A DNA stretch of 45,018 bases from Hyphomicrobiales bacterium (GTDB taxonomy: Bacteria; Pseudomonadota; Alphaproteobacteria; Rhizobiales; Rhizobiaceae): contig JAKDNM010000016.1 in NCBI GenBank assembly GCA_030456445.1, positions 1 to 45,018 of the forward strand, given 5' to 3'. Made by a program: the position numbers and the translations under genes. The notes beneath the pieces are model-generated. The model did not search any database and was not told where the DNA came from. It saw nothing but the letters and a program-made list of their open reading frames with translations. Below are positions 18,691 through 26,220 of this stretch, one piece after another. Within the stretch, counting starts at the first letter, position 1; every line of letters begins with the position of its first letter.

Positions 18691-19713
18691 TCAGCTGGAC
18701 GTGACGATATCGCGGATTTTCTGGCGAAGCTCTTCGTTCCACGAGGCATTGATCTTCCCCGCATAGAACGATCTCGATATTTGACGGAATGCGTCCTGAT
18801 CCGCATCATGGAACTTGATGCCAAGCTTCTCTAGCGCGACGCGGTCGTCGTCGATCTTTTTGGCCTGTAGTTTGGTATATTCCTCACCGGCGGATTGTAT
18901 TTCTTCGGTCATGATCTTCTGCAAGTCGGGGTCGAGCTTGCCGAACGCGTCGGCGCTGACAAGAATCCCGGCCATCATTGAAACATGTCCCGTGAGGGTA
19001 ATGTCATGGGCGACCTCATACAGCTTGTCGCCGAGCAATTGCGGGACCGGGCCGTCGGAAGCGTTCACGACCCCCTCCGACAACGCCGAATAGATCTCCG
19101 AGCGGCTCAACTGTACGGGGGTTGCTCCCAGGGACTCGAAGACAGCTTTCTGGATCGGGTTGCCTGAAATCCTGACGAGAACGCCCTTCAGGTCGGCCGG
19201 TTTGCTGAATGCCCGCGATCCGATCATCTGGCGTTGGCCTGAATACCAGTTCCACGCAACGCTATGCAGCCCGTTCTTTTCGAGAGATGCGGCCCACTGT
19301 GTCATGAGGTCGGAATTGGCGAATTTCTCGACTTCTTCATACGATGAAAACAGATAGGGGCCCTGCAGGATGCCCATCGCCGCGTCACCATATTCCGACG
19401 CAAAACCTGCATTGCTGTCCAGAATGAGCGGCACGCCCAACGACGCCTGTTCTTGAACTTCCGCCAGTGTACCGATCTGCTCATTCGGGAATACGGTGAT
19501 CTGGATCCGCCCGTTGCTCCGCTCTTCTATCTTCTTGGCGGCATGGACCGGTATGGTGGCCAGGGGTTCGGATGCATCGGCAGACGTTGCCCAACGGAAC
19601 GTCACGGGACTCGCGGCCAGGGCCATGTTGCCGCTATCGGTCAGAAAATAGCTCCCTGCGGCGACGGCAGCCGTACCGGCAAGGAATGTGCGACGCGTCG
19701 TTTTATGGTTCAT
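18691..19713 (-). CDS. TRAP transporter periplasmic binding protein (DctP-like)
   Basis: This 340-residue exported receptor has a twin-arginine-type signal (TTRRTFLAGTAAVAAGS, cleavage near LAASP). DctP family segments include RIQITVFPNEQIGTLAEVQEQ and LKGVLVRISGNPIQKAVFES, whose Arg is the usual carboxylate-binding residue, then SEIYSALSEGVVNASDGP. It is the first gene of the sugar-acid operon and is divergent from the LacI regulator 339 bases away. LacI-type palindromes lie 42-81 bases upstream of its start. The ligand is likely a carboxylated sugar. Confidence 0.92.
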   Translation of the reverse strand: MNHKTTRRTFLAGTAAVAAGSYFLTDSGNMALAASPVTFRWATSADASEPLATIPVHAAKKIEERSNGRIQITVFPNEQIGTLAEVQEQASLGVPLILDSNAGFASEYGDAAMGILQGPYLFSSYEEVEKFANSDLMTQWAASLEKNGLHSVAWNWYSGQRQMIGSRAFSKPADLKGVLVRISGNPIQKAVFESLGATPVQLSRSEIYSALSEGVVNASDGPVPQLLGDKLYEVAHDITLTGHVSMMAGILVSADAFGKLDPDLQKIMTEEIQSAGEEYTKLQAKKIDDDRVALEKLGIKFHDADQDAFRQISRSFYAGKINASWNEELRQKIRDIVTSS

Positions 19714-19754
19714 GGCCTTCCTCCCGTGAAGTCAATCCGGCCAATAAATACCAA

Positions 19755-19794
19755 TGACACTCGTATGTCAAATCGCATGACATTCGAACATCAT
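19755..19794. promoter_or_regulatory. Two candidate LacI-family operators
   Basis: TGACACTCGTATGTCA (19755-19770) and ATGACATTCGAACATCAT (19777-19794) are palindromes centred on CG, as LacI-family operators are. Their centres are 23 bases apart, about two helical turns. A third half-like site, TTGTCATTCGACGCA, follows at 19805-19819. They lie just upstream of the dctP-like start and in the same gap as the divergent LacI gene. Confidence 0.6.
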
Positions 19795-19943
19795 GCTGTT
19801 ATTCTTGTCATTCGACGCATTTTGGTGAAAGACCGCCGATGCGGATTGTTGTAGCCTCTGGAAGCAGCGAAAGTGGGGAACCGTGCAATCGGAACTGCCA
19901 TGATGCTGTACGCATTATTCGGCTTGGCCTGCGCCAAGCACTA

Positions 19944-19979
19944 CCCGCATGCCTTGAGGCCCCCGCATGCCTTGAGGCC
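19944..19979. repeat. Tandem duplication of an 18-base unit
   Basis: The unit CCCGCATGCCTTGAGGCC occurs twice head to tail in the TRAP/LacI intergenic region. Apart from this and the operators upstream, the rest of 19714-20052 shows no gene. It is probably a small slippage duplication; a regulatory role is possible but unsupported. Confidence 0.7.
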
Positions 19980-20052
19980 AATGACATGAACGGCGGAGGA
20001 CATCCGCAGATCCTCGAACGCATTTGTCTATCACTTGAGATGAGGTGTCGAG

Positions 20053-21066
20053 GTGTCGGATAGATATAAACCAAAGACCCTCAAGGATGTTTCGAAAGCA
20101 TCAGGCGTTTCCCTGATTACCGTGTCGAGAACATTGAGGCGGCCTGCTGCCGTGCACGCAAGCACGCGCGAGAAGGTGTTCAAGGCGATAGAAGAGATCG
20201 GCTACGTTCCCAACCTTACGGCACGCTCACTCGTGTCGAGCCGATCCAATATCGTCGGCATCGTCGTGCCGATCCTTTCAAGTTCGCTATTCGCCGATCT
20301 GGTTCAGGGGGTCGCCGGGACTCTGCGCGAAGAAAATCTACAAATGCTGATGGCGGTAAGCGAAAGGTCAACGGATCTGGAAGGCGAGGCAGTCAAAGCG
20401 TTTATCGGTCGGCAGGCCGATGCGATCATCGTCACCGGCTTCACACATTCCGATAGCTGCCGCACTTTTCTGACCGGCTTTTCCGGGCCTGTTGTCGAGA
20501 CATGGAACCTGAGCGACAACATCATCGACATGGCAGTCGGCTACAGCAATTTCGATGCCTCGGCTGACATGACGCGTTATCTGATCGAGAAGGGCTATCG
20601 TAGAATTGCGCTTGTCGGCGGCGATTTCGAGAACAATGACCAGGCCCAGGACCGTTATCGCGGCTTCATGACAACCATGGCTGAGGCGGGACGCAACGTG
20701 CCCCCCGAATTTGTGATCTCCGTGCCGACGCCGACGACGATAGAGAGCGGTCGTGATGTGATGCTTTCTCTCATGAAGCGGTTTCCACGGCCGGATGCCG
20801 TTGTGTTCCAGGCGGAAATTCCAGCACACGGAGCAATCATGGCCTGTCTTAGCGAGGGCATTTCCGTTCCCGGCACGGTCGCGATTGCCGGTTACGGCGA
20901 TCTCCGCCTCTCGGCTCTACTGCCGGTGCCGTTGACGACGGTGCGGATCAAGTCACGTGCGATCGGAGAGCAAGCTGCTCGTCTTGTTGTGAAGCGGCTC
21001 AATGGCGAGGATACTGAAAATGTCATCGATGTCGGCTATGACATTGTTGTGCGGCAGAGCGCGTAA
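20053..21066 (+). CDS. LacI-family transcriptional regulator
   Basis: This 337-residue repressor begins with GTG. The N-terminal helix-turn-helix (TLKDVSKASGVSLITVSRTL, residues about 9-28) is followed by the hinge (NLTARSLVSSRSN) and a periplasmic-binding-protein-like sugar domain (IVGIVVPILSSSLFADLVQG; VAIAGYGDLRLSALLPVPLTTV). It resembles gluconate-type regulators of sugar-acid use. It is divergent from the TRAP operon and very probably represses it until a sugar-acid-derived ligand binds. The G/C-rich spacer gives no strong ribosome site; GAGGTG overlaps the start. Confidence 0.9.
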   Translation: MSDRYKPKTLKDVSKASGVSLITVSRTLRRPAAVHASTREKVFKAIEEIGYVPNLTARSLVSSRSNIVGIVVPILSSSLFADLVQGVAGTLREENLQMLMAVSERSTDLEGEAVKAFIGRQADAIIVTGFTHSDSCRTFLTGFSGPVVETWNLSDNIIDMAVGYSNFDASADMTRYLIEKGYRRIALVGGDFENNDQAQDRYRGFMTTMAEAGRNVPPEFVISVPTPTTIESGRDVMLSLMKRFPRPDAVVFQAEIPAHGAIMACLSEGISVPGTVAIAGYGDLRLSALLPVPLTTVRIKSRAIGEQAARLVVKRLNGEDTENVIDVGYDIVVRQSA

Positions 21067-21134
21067 GGCGAGAGCAGTCAAGCGCGTTGACTGAAACCGG
21101 TATAATGGCCCGAAAAGCCTCGTCAGGCCATGCA

Positions 21135-21355
21135 CCTCAAGCAGGCCGAAGGCATCGCCTTGGCGTTCGAAAAGCCCGAAATTGGCGTTGACGGGAAGAT
21201 CCCCAACTCCCGGCAGATCGCTTTGATTGACCTCCCCTATCTTTGCAATCGTCTCTACAACCAACATCCAAAACACAAATGCCTCCGACCAAGCCGGAGG
21301 CATCTTGTGACCCCACGTCAAGGGGTCCGTCTGGACGAAAATTATCCCTCAAACA
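21135..21355 (-). pseudogene. Decayed end of an IS21-family element with istA start
   Basis: On the minus strand a TGTTTGAGGGATAAT-type end lies at 21355-21341. About 110 bases further, VETIAKI and, in another frame, SIKAICRELGI appear. These match the N-terminus of IS21 IstA proteins of rhizobia (ETIAKIRR...GKSIKAICRELGVSRK). The residues between them are deleted and the frame breaks, and istB and the rest of istA are missing. The remainder of 21067-21465 shows no other gene. Assignment is from family memory. Confidence 0.6.
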
Positions 21356-21465
21356 GGGTCCCCATTCCACGAAAGATTACAGTCAGTGCGCCATCGTGGA
21401 AAAGGCCGGAAATTCTACCTTCGAGCGACCCGAAGAACGGGGGTTGGAACAAGTTGGCCCACCTT

Positions 21466-22524
21466 TTATTTGCATGACCCAAGGGCCGGGGGCATCCGAT
21501 CTTTGGCAGGTGGCAGATAGGCCGTCGTAAATACATCATCGGTCGAAGGAACGTCTTTGAGGCTGAACGCTTTGGCGGTTTCCTCAATGGAGGCTGCAAG
21601 ACGGCTATCGTCGATAGAACTCAGGCCCTTCTCCTTGAACTCAGGCGTAAGCGTCAGGTTCTCAAGCCCCATGGTCAGGCGCACGCATTCGGTGTCGAGA
21701 TTTACGAGCGGGTCGCGCGACTTGATAGCCTTCACCGATTCCTGTGGTTTGGCGATTGCATCTTTCAACGAATTGTTGATTGCCCGAACCACTGCGGCAA
21801 CGGTCTTCGGGTTCTTCTTGATGAATTCGGGACGGGTGATGATGGCAGTCCCGTACTGCTTTACACCGAAGTCATTATATCGGAATGCCACGATGTTCTT
21901 GAAAGGGACGCCCAGATCCACCACGGTCATCAAGCTCGAAGTGGTGAATCCCGCTACGGCGTCCACGTCCCCGCGGACCATCATCGGCTCACGCAGTTGC
22001 CCGCTTAGTTGCTGCCAGGTGACTTTCTTGGCATCGAAGCCGGCACTGTCGGCGAAGGCGTCAAAGAGGGTATAGGCAGCACTACCCGCAGTGGCTCCCA
22101 GTTTGCGCCCCTCAAGATCCTTCGGCGTCTTGATGCCCCTTCCTTGCAACGTGATGACAGCAAGGGGGGAGTTGCCGCCCGTCACATAGACGGCGACGAG
22201 CCTGTTATCCGGATTCTCCGCGCTGAACTTGATCATGGTGGCAATGTCGGCCCATCCGAAGTCGTAGGCGCCGGAAGCGACACGGGCCATCACGTCCGTG
22301 GAGCCAGTGCCACGATCAACTGTCGCGTTGATGCCCTCGGCTTTGAACCGACCGTTTTCCAGGCCATAGAGAAAGAACGACTGTGGACCCTGGAAGGCCC
22401 AGTCAAGGGTGATCTTCACATCCGGATGTTCAACCTCCCCAGCCACTGCCGCTGTGGAAATCAATGTAGCGGCCAGGCCGATAATCAAAGAACGCCAACC
22501 AGTGTTTCCTGCTCGTATAGTCAC
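21466..22524 (-). CDS. NitT/TauT-type ABC importer binding protein (NMT1/THI5-like)
   Basis: This 352-residue exported receptor starts with GTG seven bases after AGGAGG, followed by a Sec signal (SLIIGLAATLISTAAVAG). The NMT1-like core is clear: VKITLDWAFQGPQSFFLYG, GSTDVMARVASGAYDFGWAD, LEGRKLGATAGSAAYTLFD and a C-terminal helix set. It should serve the ATPase and permease encoded upstream in the same direction; the hydrolase gene lies between. Such systems import sulfonates, thiamine precursors, phthalate-type acids or hydantoin-like compounds. The ligand is unknown. Confidence 0.88.
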   Translation of the reverse strand: MTIRAGNTGWRSLIIGLAATLISTAAVAGEVEHPDVKITLDWAFQGPQSFFLYGLENGRFKAEGINATVDRGTGSTDVMARVASGAYDFGWADIATMIKFSAENPDNRLVAVYVTGGNSPLAVITLQGRGIKTPKDLEGRKLGATAGSAAYTLFDAFADSAGFDAKKVTWQQLSGQLREPMMVRGDVDAVAGFTTSSLMTVVDLGVPFKNIVAFRYNDFGVKQYGTAIITRPEFIKKNPKTVAAVVRAINNSLKDAIAKPQESVKAIKSRDPLVNLDTECVRLTMGLENLTLTPEFKEKGLSSIDDSRLAASIEETAKAFSLKDVPSTDDVFTTAYLPPAKDRMPPALGSCK

Positions 22525-22612
22525 AGCATTTCCTCCTCTTTATGAGCTTTCATTACCGTTTCCGCGATCCGGCCCGGAGATGGGAAACCGCGGCTTGAAT
22601 GCTGTCGGGCCG

Positions 22613-23521
22613 CTACCGTGCGGGTCCCTCTCCGGGGATTGTTCCGGCGGGTAGTGCATAGCAATGGTCCGCGACAGCTCCGGGAGTGGTCCACCACACC
22701 CGATCGCGGTTCGCATGTTCGACACAATGGGTCAGCGCCTTCCGAAGCAAGCCAACCCGAAACGGTTGTCCCACGACGAAGGCGTGCAGCGACAAGGTCA
22801 TGACCAAAGGCTGCTCGAGGCTTTGGTCGACCATTTCCTCGAACTGAGCCACGATCATGTCGGCGAAATCCTCCATCGTATTGCGCCGATGGATCAACTG
22901 AGCCGAATCATTCAATTCGGCCGGATAAGGTACCGACAGGATGGGGCCGGACCTGGTCCCGAGCCAGAACGGCTGGTCATCGGCCGGCCAGTCCATGACG
23001 TAGGTGTAGCCTGCTTCCTTCAGCAGATCCGGCGTTGCGTTGCTCTCGGATGCGGCGGGACCCATCCAGCCCCTGGGAGGCTTGCCTTCGTTGGATTCGA
23101 TTTTCCGGGTCACGTCATCGATCAGGCGGCGCTCATCGAGTTCCCAAAGATCTCCCTGGCGCTCGGCATTCGAACGGCCATGGGCGACGATTTCATCGTT
23201 TCGCTGGCGAATACGCTCGAATATCTGGGGGTGGTCATCATAAAGCAGAGCGTTGATGTTATGAGCCGCCGGAACGCCAAGGCGGTCGAACAGATCGAAC
23301 AGACGCCAGACGCCGACACGATTTCCGTAATCGCGCCATGCGTAGTTTCGCTGGTTCTGAGGCTCTCCTACCTTGGCCGGATCCCATCCCCATCCTTTTC
23401 GGAAGGCATAGACCTCCAGATTCGTTACTATGCAGAAAGCGAGACGTTTCCCATCCGGCCAGGAATAGTCTTTCCTGGAGTATATTGGAGAGTAATCATA
23501 GCGCCCATGTTTCGGTAGCAT
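22613..23521 (-). CDS. CE4/PuuE-like hydrolase, paralogue 1 (polysaccharide deacetylase fold)
   Basis: This 302-residue NodB-fold protein is one of three paralogues in the window. The CE4 Asp pair is replaced by NLE (Glu36), and the HxxxH motif is reduced to AHGRSNAER (His114). RGWMGPAASESNATPDLL and YTYVMDWPADDQPFW match the PuuE allantoinase and cyclic-imide hydrolase group rather than chitin or peptidoglycan deacetylases. No signal peptide is seen, so it should act in the cytoplasm. It lies 16 bases after the permease gene, with GGAGAAAGAG before its ATG. A cyclic amide or imide substrate is inferred. Confidence 0.8.
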   Translation of the reverse strand: MLPKHGRYDYSPIYSRKDYSWPDGKRLAFCIVTNLEVYAFRKGWGWDPAKVGEPQNQRNYAWRDYGNRVGVWRLFDLFDRLGVPAAHNINALLYDDHPQIFERIRQRNDEIVAHGRSNAERQGDLWELDERRLIDDVTRKIESNEGKPPRGWMGPAASESNATPDLLKEAGYTYVMDWPADDQPFWLGTRSGPILSVPYPAELNDSAQLIHRRNTMEDFADMIVAQFEEMVDQSLEQPLVMTLSLHAFVVGQPFRVGLLRKALTHCVEHANRDRVWWTTPGAVADHCYALPAGTIPGEGPAR

Positions 23522-23537
23522 CTCTTTCTCCAGAATA

Positions 23538-24308
23538 TCAAGAAATCATCTCGTTTCCGCGAATTGCCCAGAAAGTAACTCTTCGGTCGATATAAGAAAA
23601 TACTTCGTACATAATCACGCCCATCAACGCGATCACGAGCAAGCCGGCAAAGACCAGGGGAACATCGAAGCGCGCACTTGCGGCGATCATCAGGTAGCCG
23701 ATGCCTCGATCAGAGGCGACGGTCTCCGCTACGATGGAGCCTATGAAGGCCAACGTAACCGCGACCTTCAGAGAAGCGAAGAAATACGGCATCGCGCTCG
23801 GCATGCCTACTCTCCACAATATTTGTAATCGGCTGGCGCCGAGCGAGCGCAGGACATCGCGCAATTCCGGCTCGATCGTTGCCAGGCCGGTGGCGACATT
23901 GACCATGATCGGAAAGAACGAAATTACGAATGCGGTGATGATTGCCGGAACAGTGCCTATCCCGAACCAGATCACGAGAACGGGCACAACGGCCACTTTC
24001 GGGATCGAATTCAACCCCACCAGGATCGGATACAGCCCCGCGTAAACGGCTGGCAAGGCACCGATCAGCAAGCCGAGACAGAGGCCGAATCCAACAGCGA
24101 GAGCGAATCCCACAAGTGTCGTATAGAGGGTTTGCCAGGAATTCAGCAGAATGGCCGGATAATGTTTGATGATGCTGACGGCTATTTCGCTGGGCCGTGG
24201 CAGGATGAACCTGTCGACACGGAACCCCCAGCATGCGAGTTCCCACAATACAAAGAACCCGAGCGTAACCGCCCACGGGACAAGACGAGTGAGAAACGGC
24301 TTCGGCAT
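23538..24308 (-). CDS. NitT/TauT-type ABC transporter permease (SsuC/TauC-like)
   Basis: This 256-residue inner-membrane permease has about six helices. The start at 24308 overlaps the ATPase stop (TGATG); an open frame extends upstream but lies within the ATPase gene. The EAA loop that contacts the ATPase is visible: EPELRDVLRSLGASRLQI with WRVGMPSAMPYFFASLK. RFILPRPSEIAVS at the N-terminus is typical of the family. It works with the adjacent ATPase and the binding protein at 21466-22524. Confidence 0.92.
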   Translation of the reverse strand: MPKPFLTRLVPWAVTLGFFVLWELACWGFRVDRFILPRPSEIAVSIIKHYPAILLNSWQTLYTTLVGFALAVGFGLCLGLLIGALPAVYAGLYPILVGLNSIPKVAVVPVLVIWFGIGTVPAIITAFVISFFPIMVNVATGLATIEPELRDVLRSLGASRLQILWRVGMPSAMPYFFASLKVAVTLAFIGSIVAETVASDRGIGYLMIAASARFDVPLVFAGLLVIALMGVIMYEVFSYIDRRVTFWAIRGNEMIS

Positions 24309-25114
24309 CAGTGCCTCGCAATCTTCTCTCTGAGGAGTTGGACCGTGTCCACGAAGTCGGGTTCGAACGTTGTTTCGAGGGAACGGGGGCGCGGAAAATG
24401 CATCTCGTTTCGTGAAACGATCTTGCCCGGTCTCGGGCTGCATACGTAAATCGTGTCGGCGAGGTAGGCAGCTTCCCTGAGGTCGTGCGTGACCAGGACG
24501 ACGGTCGGACGTTTTTCGACCCACAGTGTCTGAAGCACTTCCCAGAGATCTTCACGGGTGAACGCATCGAGCGCGCCGAACGGCTCGTCGAGAAGCAGCA
24601 CACGAGGATCATGGATCAGGGCGCGGCACAGCGATGCGCGTTGCTGCATCCCCCCCGACAGTTCCCATGGATATTTTTTCTCGAACTCGAGAAGGCCGAC
24701 CGAGGCAAGAAGATGGCGGGCCTTTTCTACATATTCTCGCCGGTGGCGCCGGAAATTACCGGCAAACGGCTGAACTATCTGTAGCGGCAGCAACACATTG
24801 TCGAGTGTCGTTCTCCAGGGCAGCAAGGTCGAATTCTGGAAGGCCATGCCGCAGATACTGATAGGGCTTGTCACCGCTTTCCCGTCCACGATGACCTCGC
24901 CCTTCAAAGCCGGATGCAAGCCGGAGACGAGCTTCAACAGCGATGACTTGCCGCAACCGCTGGGGCCGACGATCGCAATGAATTCCCCTTGTTCGATCGA
25001 CATGGAGATGTCGTCGACGGCAAGGAGTTGCTGGCCCTCTCCACCGTAGGCCAGGCTGGCATTCCGCAATTGAACGAAGGGAGTGGAATCCTGGCTTTGC
25101 GCTTGCATTTTCAT
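24308..25114 (-). CDS. NitT/TauT-type ABC transporter ATPase (SsuB/TauB-like)
   Basis: This 268-residue ATPase has Walker A GPSGCGKSS (50-58), Q-loop AFQNSTLLPW, signature LSGGMQQRASLCRAL and Walker B VLLLDEPFGALD, all intact. It overlaps the amidohydrolase stop by 4 bases upstream and the permease start by one base downstream, so translation of the four genes is likely coupled. It should energise uptake of the compound degraded by the adjoining enzymes. Confidence 0.93.
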   Translation of the reverse strand: MKMQAQSQDSTPFVQLRNASLAYGGEGQQLLAVDDISMSIEQGEFIAIVGPSGCGKSSLLKLVSGLHPALKGEVIVDGKAVTSPISICGMAFQNSTLLPWRTTLDNVLLPLQIVQPFAGNFRRHRREYVEKARHLLASVGLLEFEKKYPWELSGGMQQRASLCRALIHDPRVLLLDEPFGALDAFTREDLWEVLQTLWVEKRPTVVLVTHDLREAAYLADTIYVCSPRPGKIVSRNEMHFPRPRSLETTFEPDFVDTVQLLREKIARH

Positions 25115-26220
25115 GCCTGTTCCACTTCGCCGGGATTGCTTGGATATGCGCCGGGGTCGGGAGTGCTTATGGCGTCCAGGGACAGCAGGTGAGCCGCGTT
25201 GTCGCGCAGGATCTTCTGACGCGCGGCTTCCCCCAGACCTGCATGGGTTTCGATTACTTCGACCGGGCGCTCATATCCCATGTCGAAGCAGTAATCGCTG
25301 CCGAGCAAAATGCGATCCGGACCCACGAGGTCTATCAGGTAGCCAAGGGCCTCGGGTGAATGGGTGATCGTGTCATAGTAGAAGCGAGGCAGATATTCAC
25401 GTGGGCTGCGCTCGAGATGGCGGCATTCCGGTCGAACGTTCCAGCCATGCTCGATACGACCGAGAAGGAACGGAAACGCGCCCCCGCCATGCGGCAGCAC
25501 GACCTGGAGCCGGGGGAATCGGTCGAGTACACCACCGAAGATAAGATGGCTCGCGGCAATCGCCGTGTCGAAGGGGTTTCCCAAGAGGTTCGAAAGGAAG
25601 AATTTGGTCAGCCGGTCCTCCATTCCGATCACCTCGACCGGATGCAGGAAGATCGGAAGCCCCAAATCCTCGATGCGTTCGTAGACGGGCCAGAACTCTC
25701 TGGCGGAAAGGTCCTTGTCGAGAATGCACGTCGCCATATAGACCCCGCGAATACCGGGAAGGTTTGACACGCGCTCGAGTTCCGCGAGGGCAAGCTCGGG
25801 CTTTTGCATGGGCAGGATGGCGAGGCCGAAAAGACGCGTCGGATGCGCTTCGTGCGCACTGGCCAGAGCATCGTTGAACGCAACGGAAAGCCGCTGGGAC
25901 AGATCGTCGGGAGCCCAGTAGACCATCGGCTGGGTCAGCGAGAGCGCCTGAACCGATACGCCTTGCTCATCCATGCTGTGGATGCGCTCATCGATATCGA
26001 TGAAGGTGGACTGAATGGGCCCCGCAAACATCGAGCCGATTTTTACGCGCGGGCCGGCGGGGTCACGATCGAACCGGACACCGGCAGCGACACCCGCGGC
26101 TTCCAGCAGGTTCAGATAGGATTCCGGATAATAGTGGGCGTGGACATCGACGCCAATATTTCGATGCCCGCAACACGAGCAGCCGCTTGCACGATGGTCC
26201 TTCCCGTGAGGAGCCGTCAT
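25111..26220 (-). CDS. Amidohydrolase-2 family protein (ACMSD-like decarboxylase/hydrolase)
   Basis: This 369-residue metal-dependent TIM-barrel protein resembles aminocarboxymuconate-semialdehyde decarboxylase. Metal ligands are His27 and His29 (VDVHAHYYPE), the His in IFLHPVEV, and the Asp in LLGSDYCFDMG; VVLPHGGGAFPFLLGRIEHG carries the further active-site His. The family mostly performs non-oxidative decarboxylations of aromatic or unsaturated acids, with some hydrolases. An unusual Cys-rich head (GCSCCGH) precedes the barrel. The gene overlaps both neighbours by 4 bases (ATPase and TPP enzyme). Substrate unknown. Confidence 0.87.
   Translation of the reverse strand: MTAPHGKDHRASGCSCCGHRNIGVDVHAHYYPESYLNLLEAAGVAAGVRFDRDPAGPRVKIGSMFAGPIQSTFIDIDERIHSMDEQGVSVQALSLTQPMVYWAPDDLSQRLSVAFNDALASAHEAHPTRLFGLAILPMQKPELALAELERVSNLPGIRGVYMATCILDKDLSAREFWPVYERIEDLGLPIFLHPVEVIGMEDRLTKFFLSNLLGNPFDTAIAASHLIFGGVLDRFPRLQVVLPHGGGAFPFLLGRIEHGWNVRPECRHLERSPREYLPRFYYDTITHSPEALGYLIDLVGPDRILLGSDYCFDMGYERPVEVIETHAGLGEAARQKILRDNAAHLLSLDAISTPDPGAYPSNPGEVEQA

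Noticed and set aside
19944-19979. Possible CRISPR-like repeat
   Set aside because: Only two abutting copies with no spacers and no cas genes nearby; a simple tandem duplication.
22613-23521. Peptidoglycan, chitin or Nod-factor deacetylase (NodB-like) role for the CE4-fold proteins
   Set aside because: No export signal, CE4 metal motifs altered, and the setting is importer and small-molecule catabolic genes; the other two paralogues agree.
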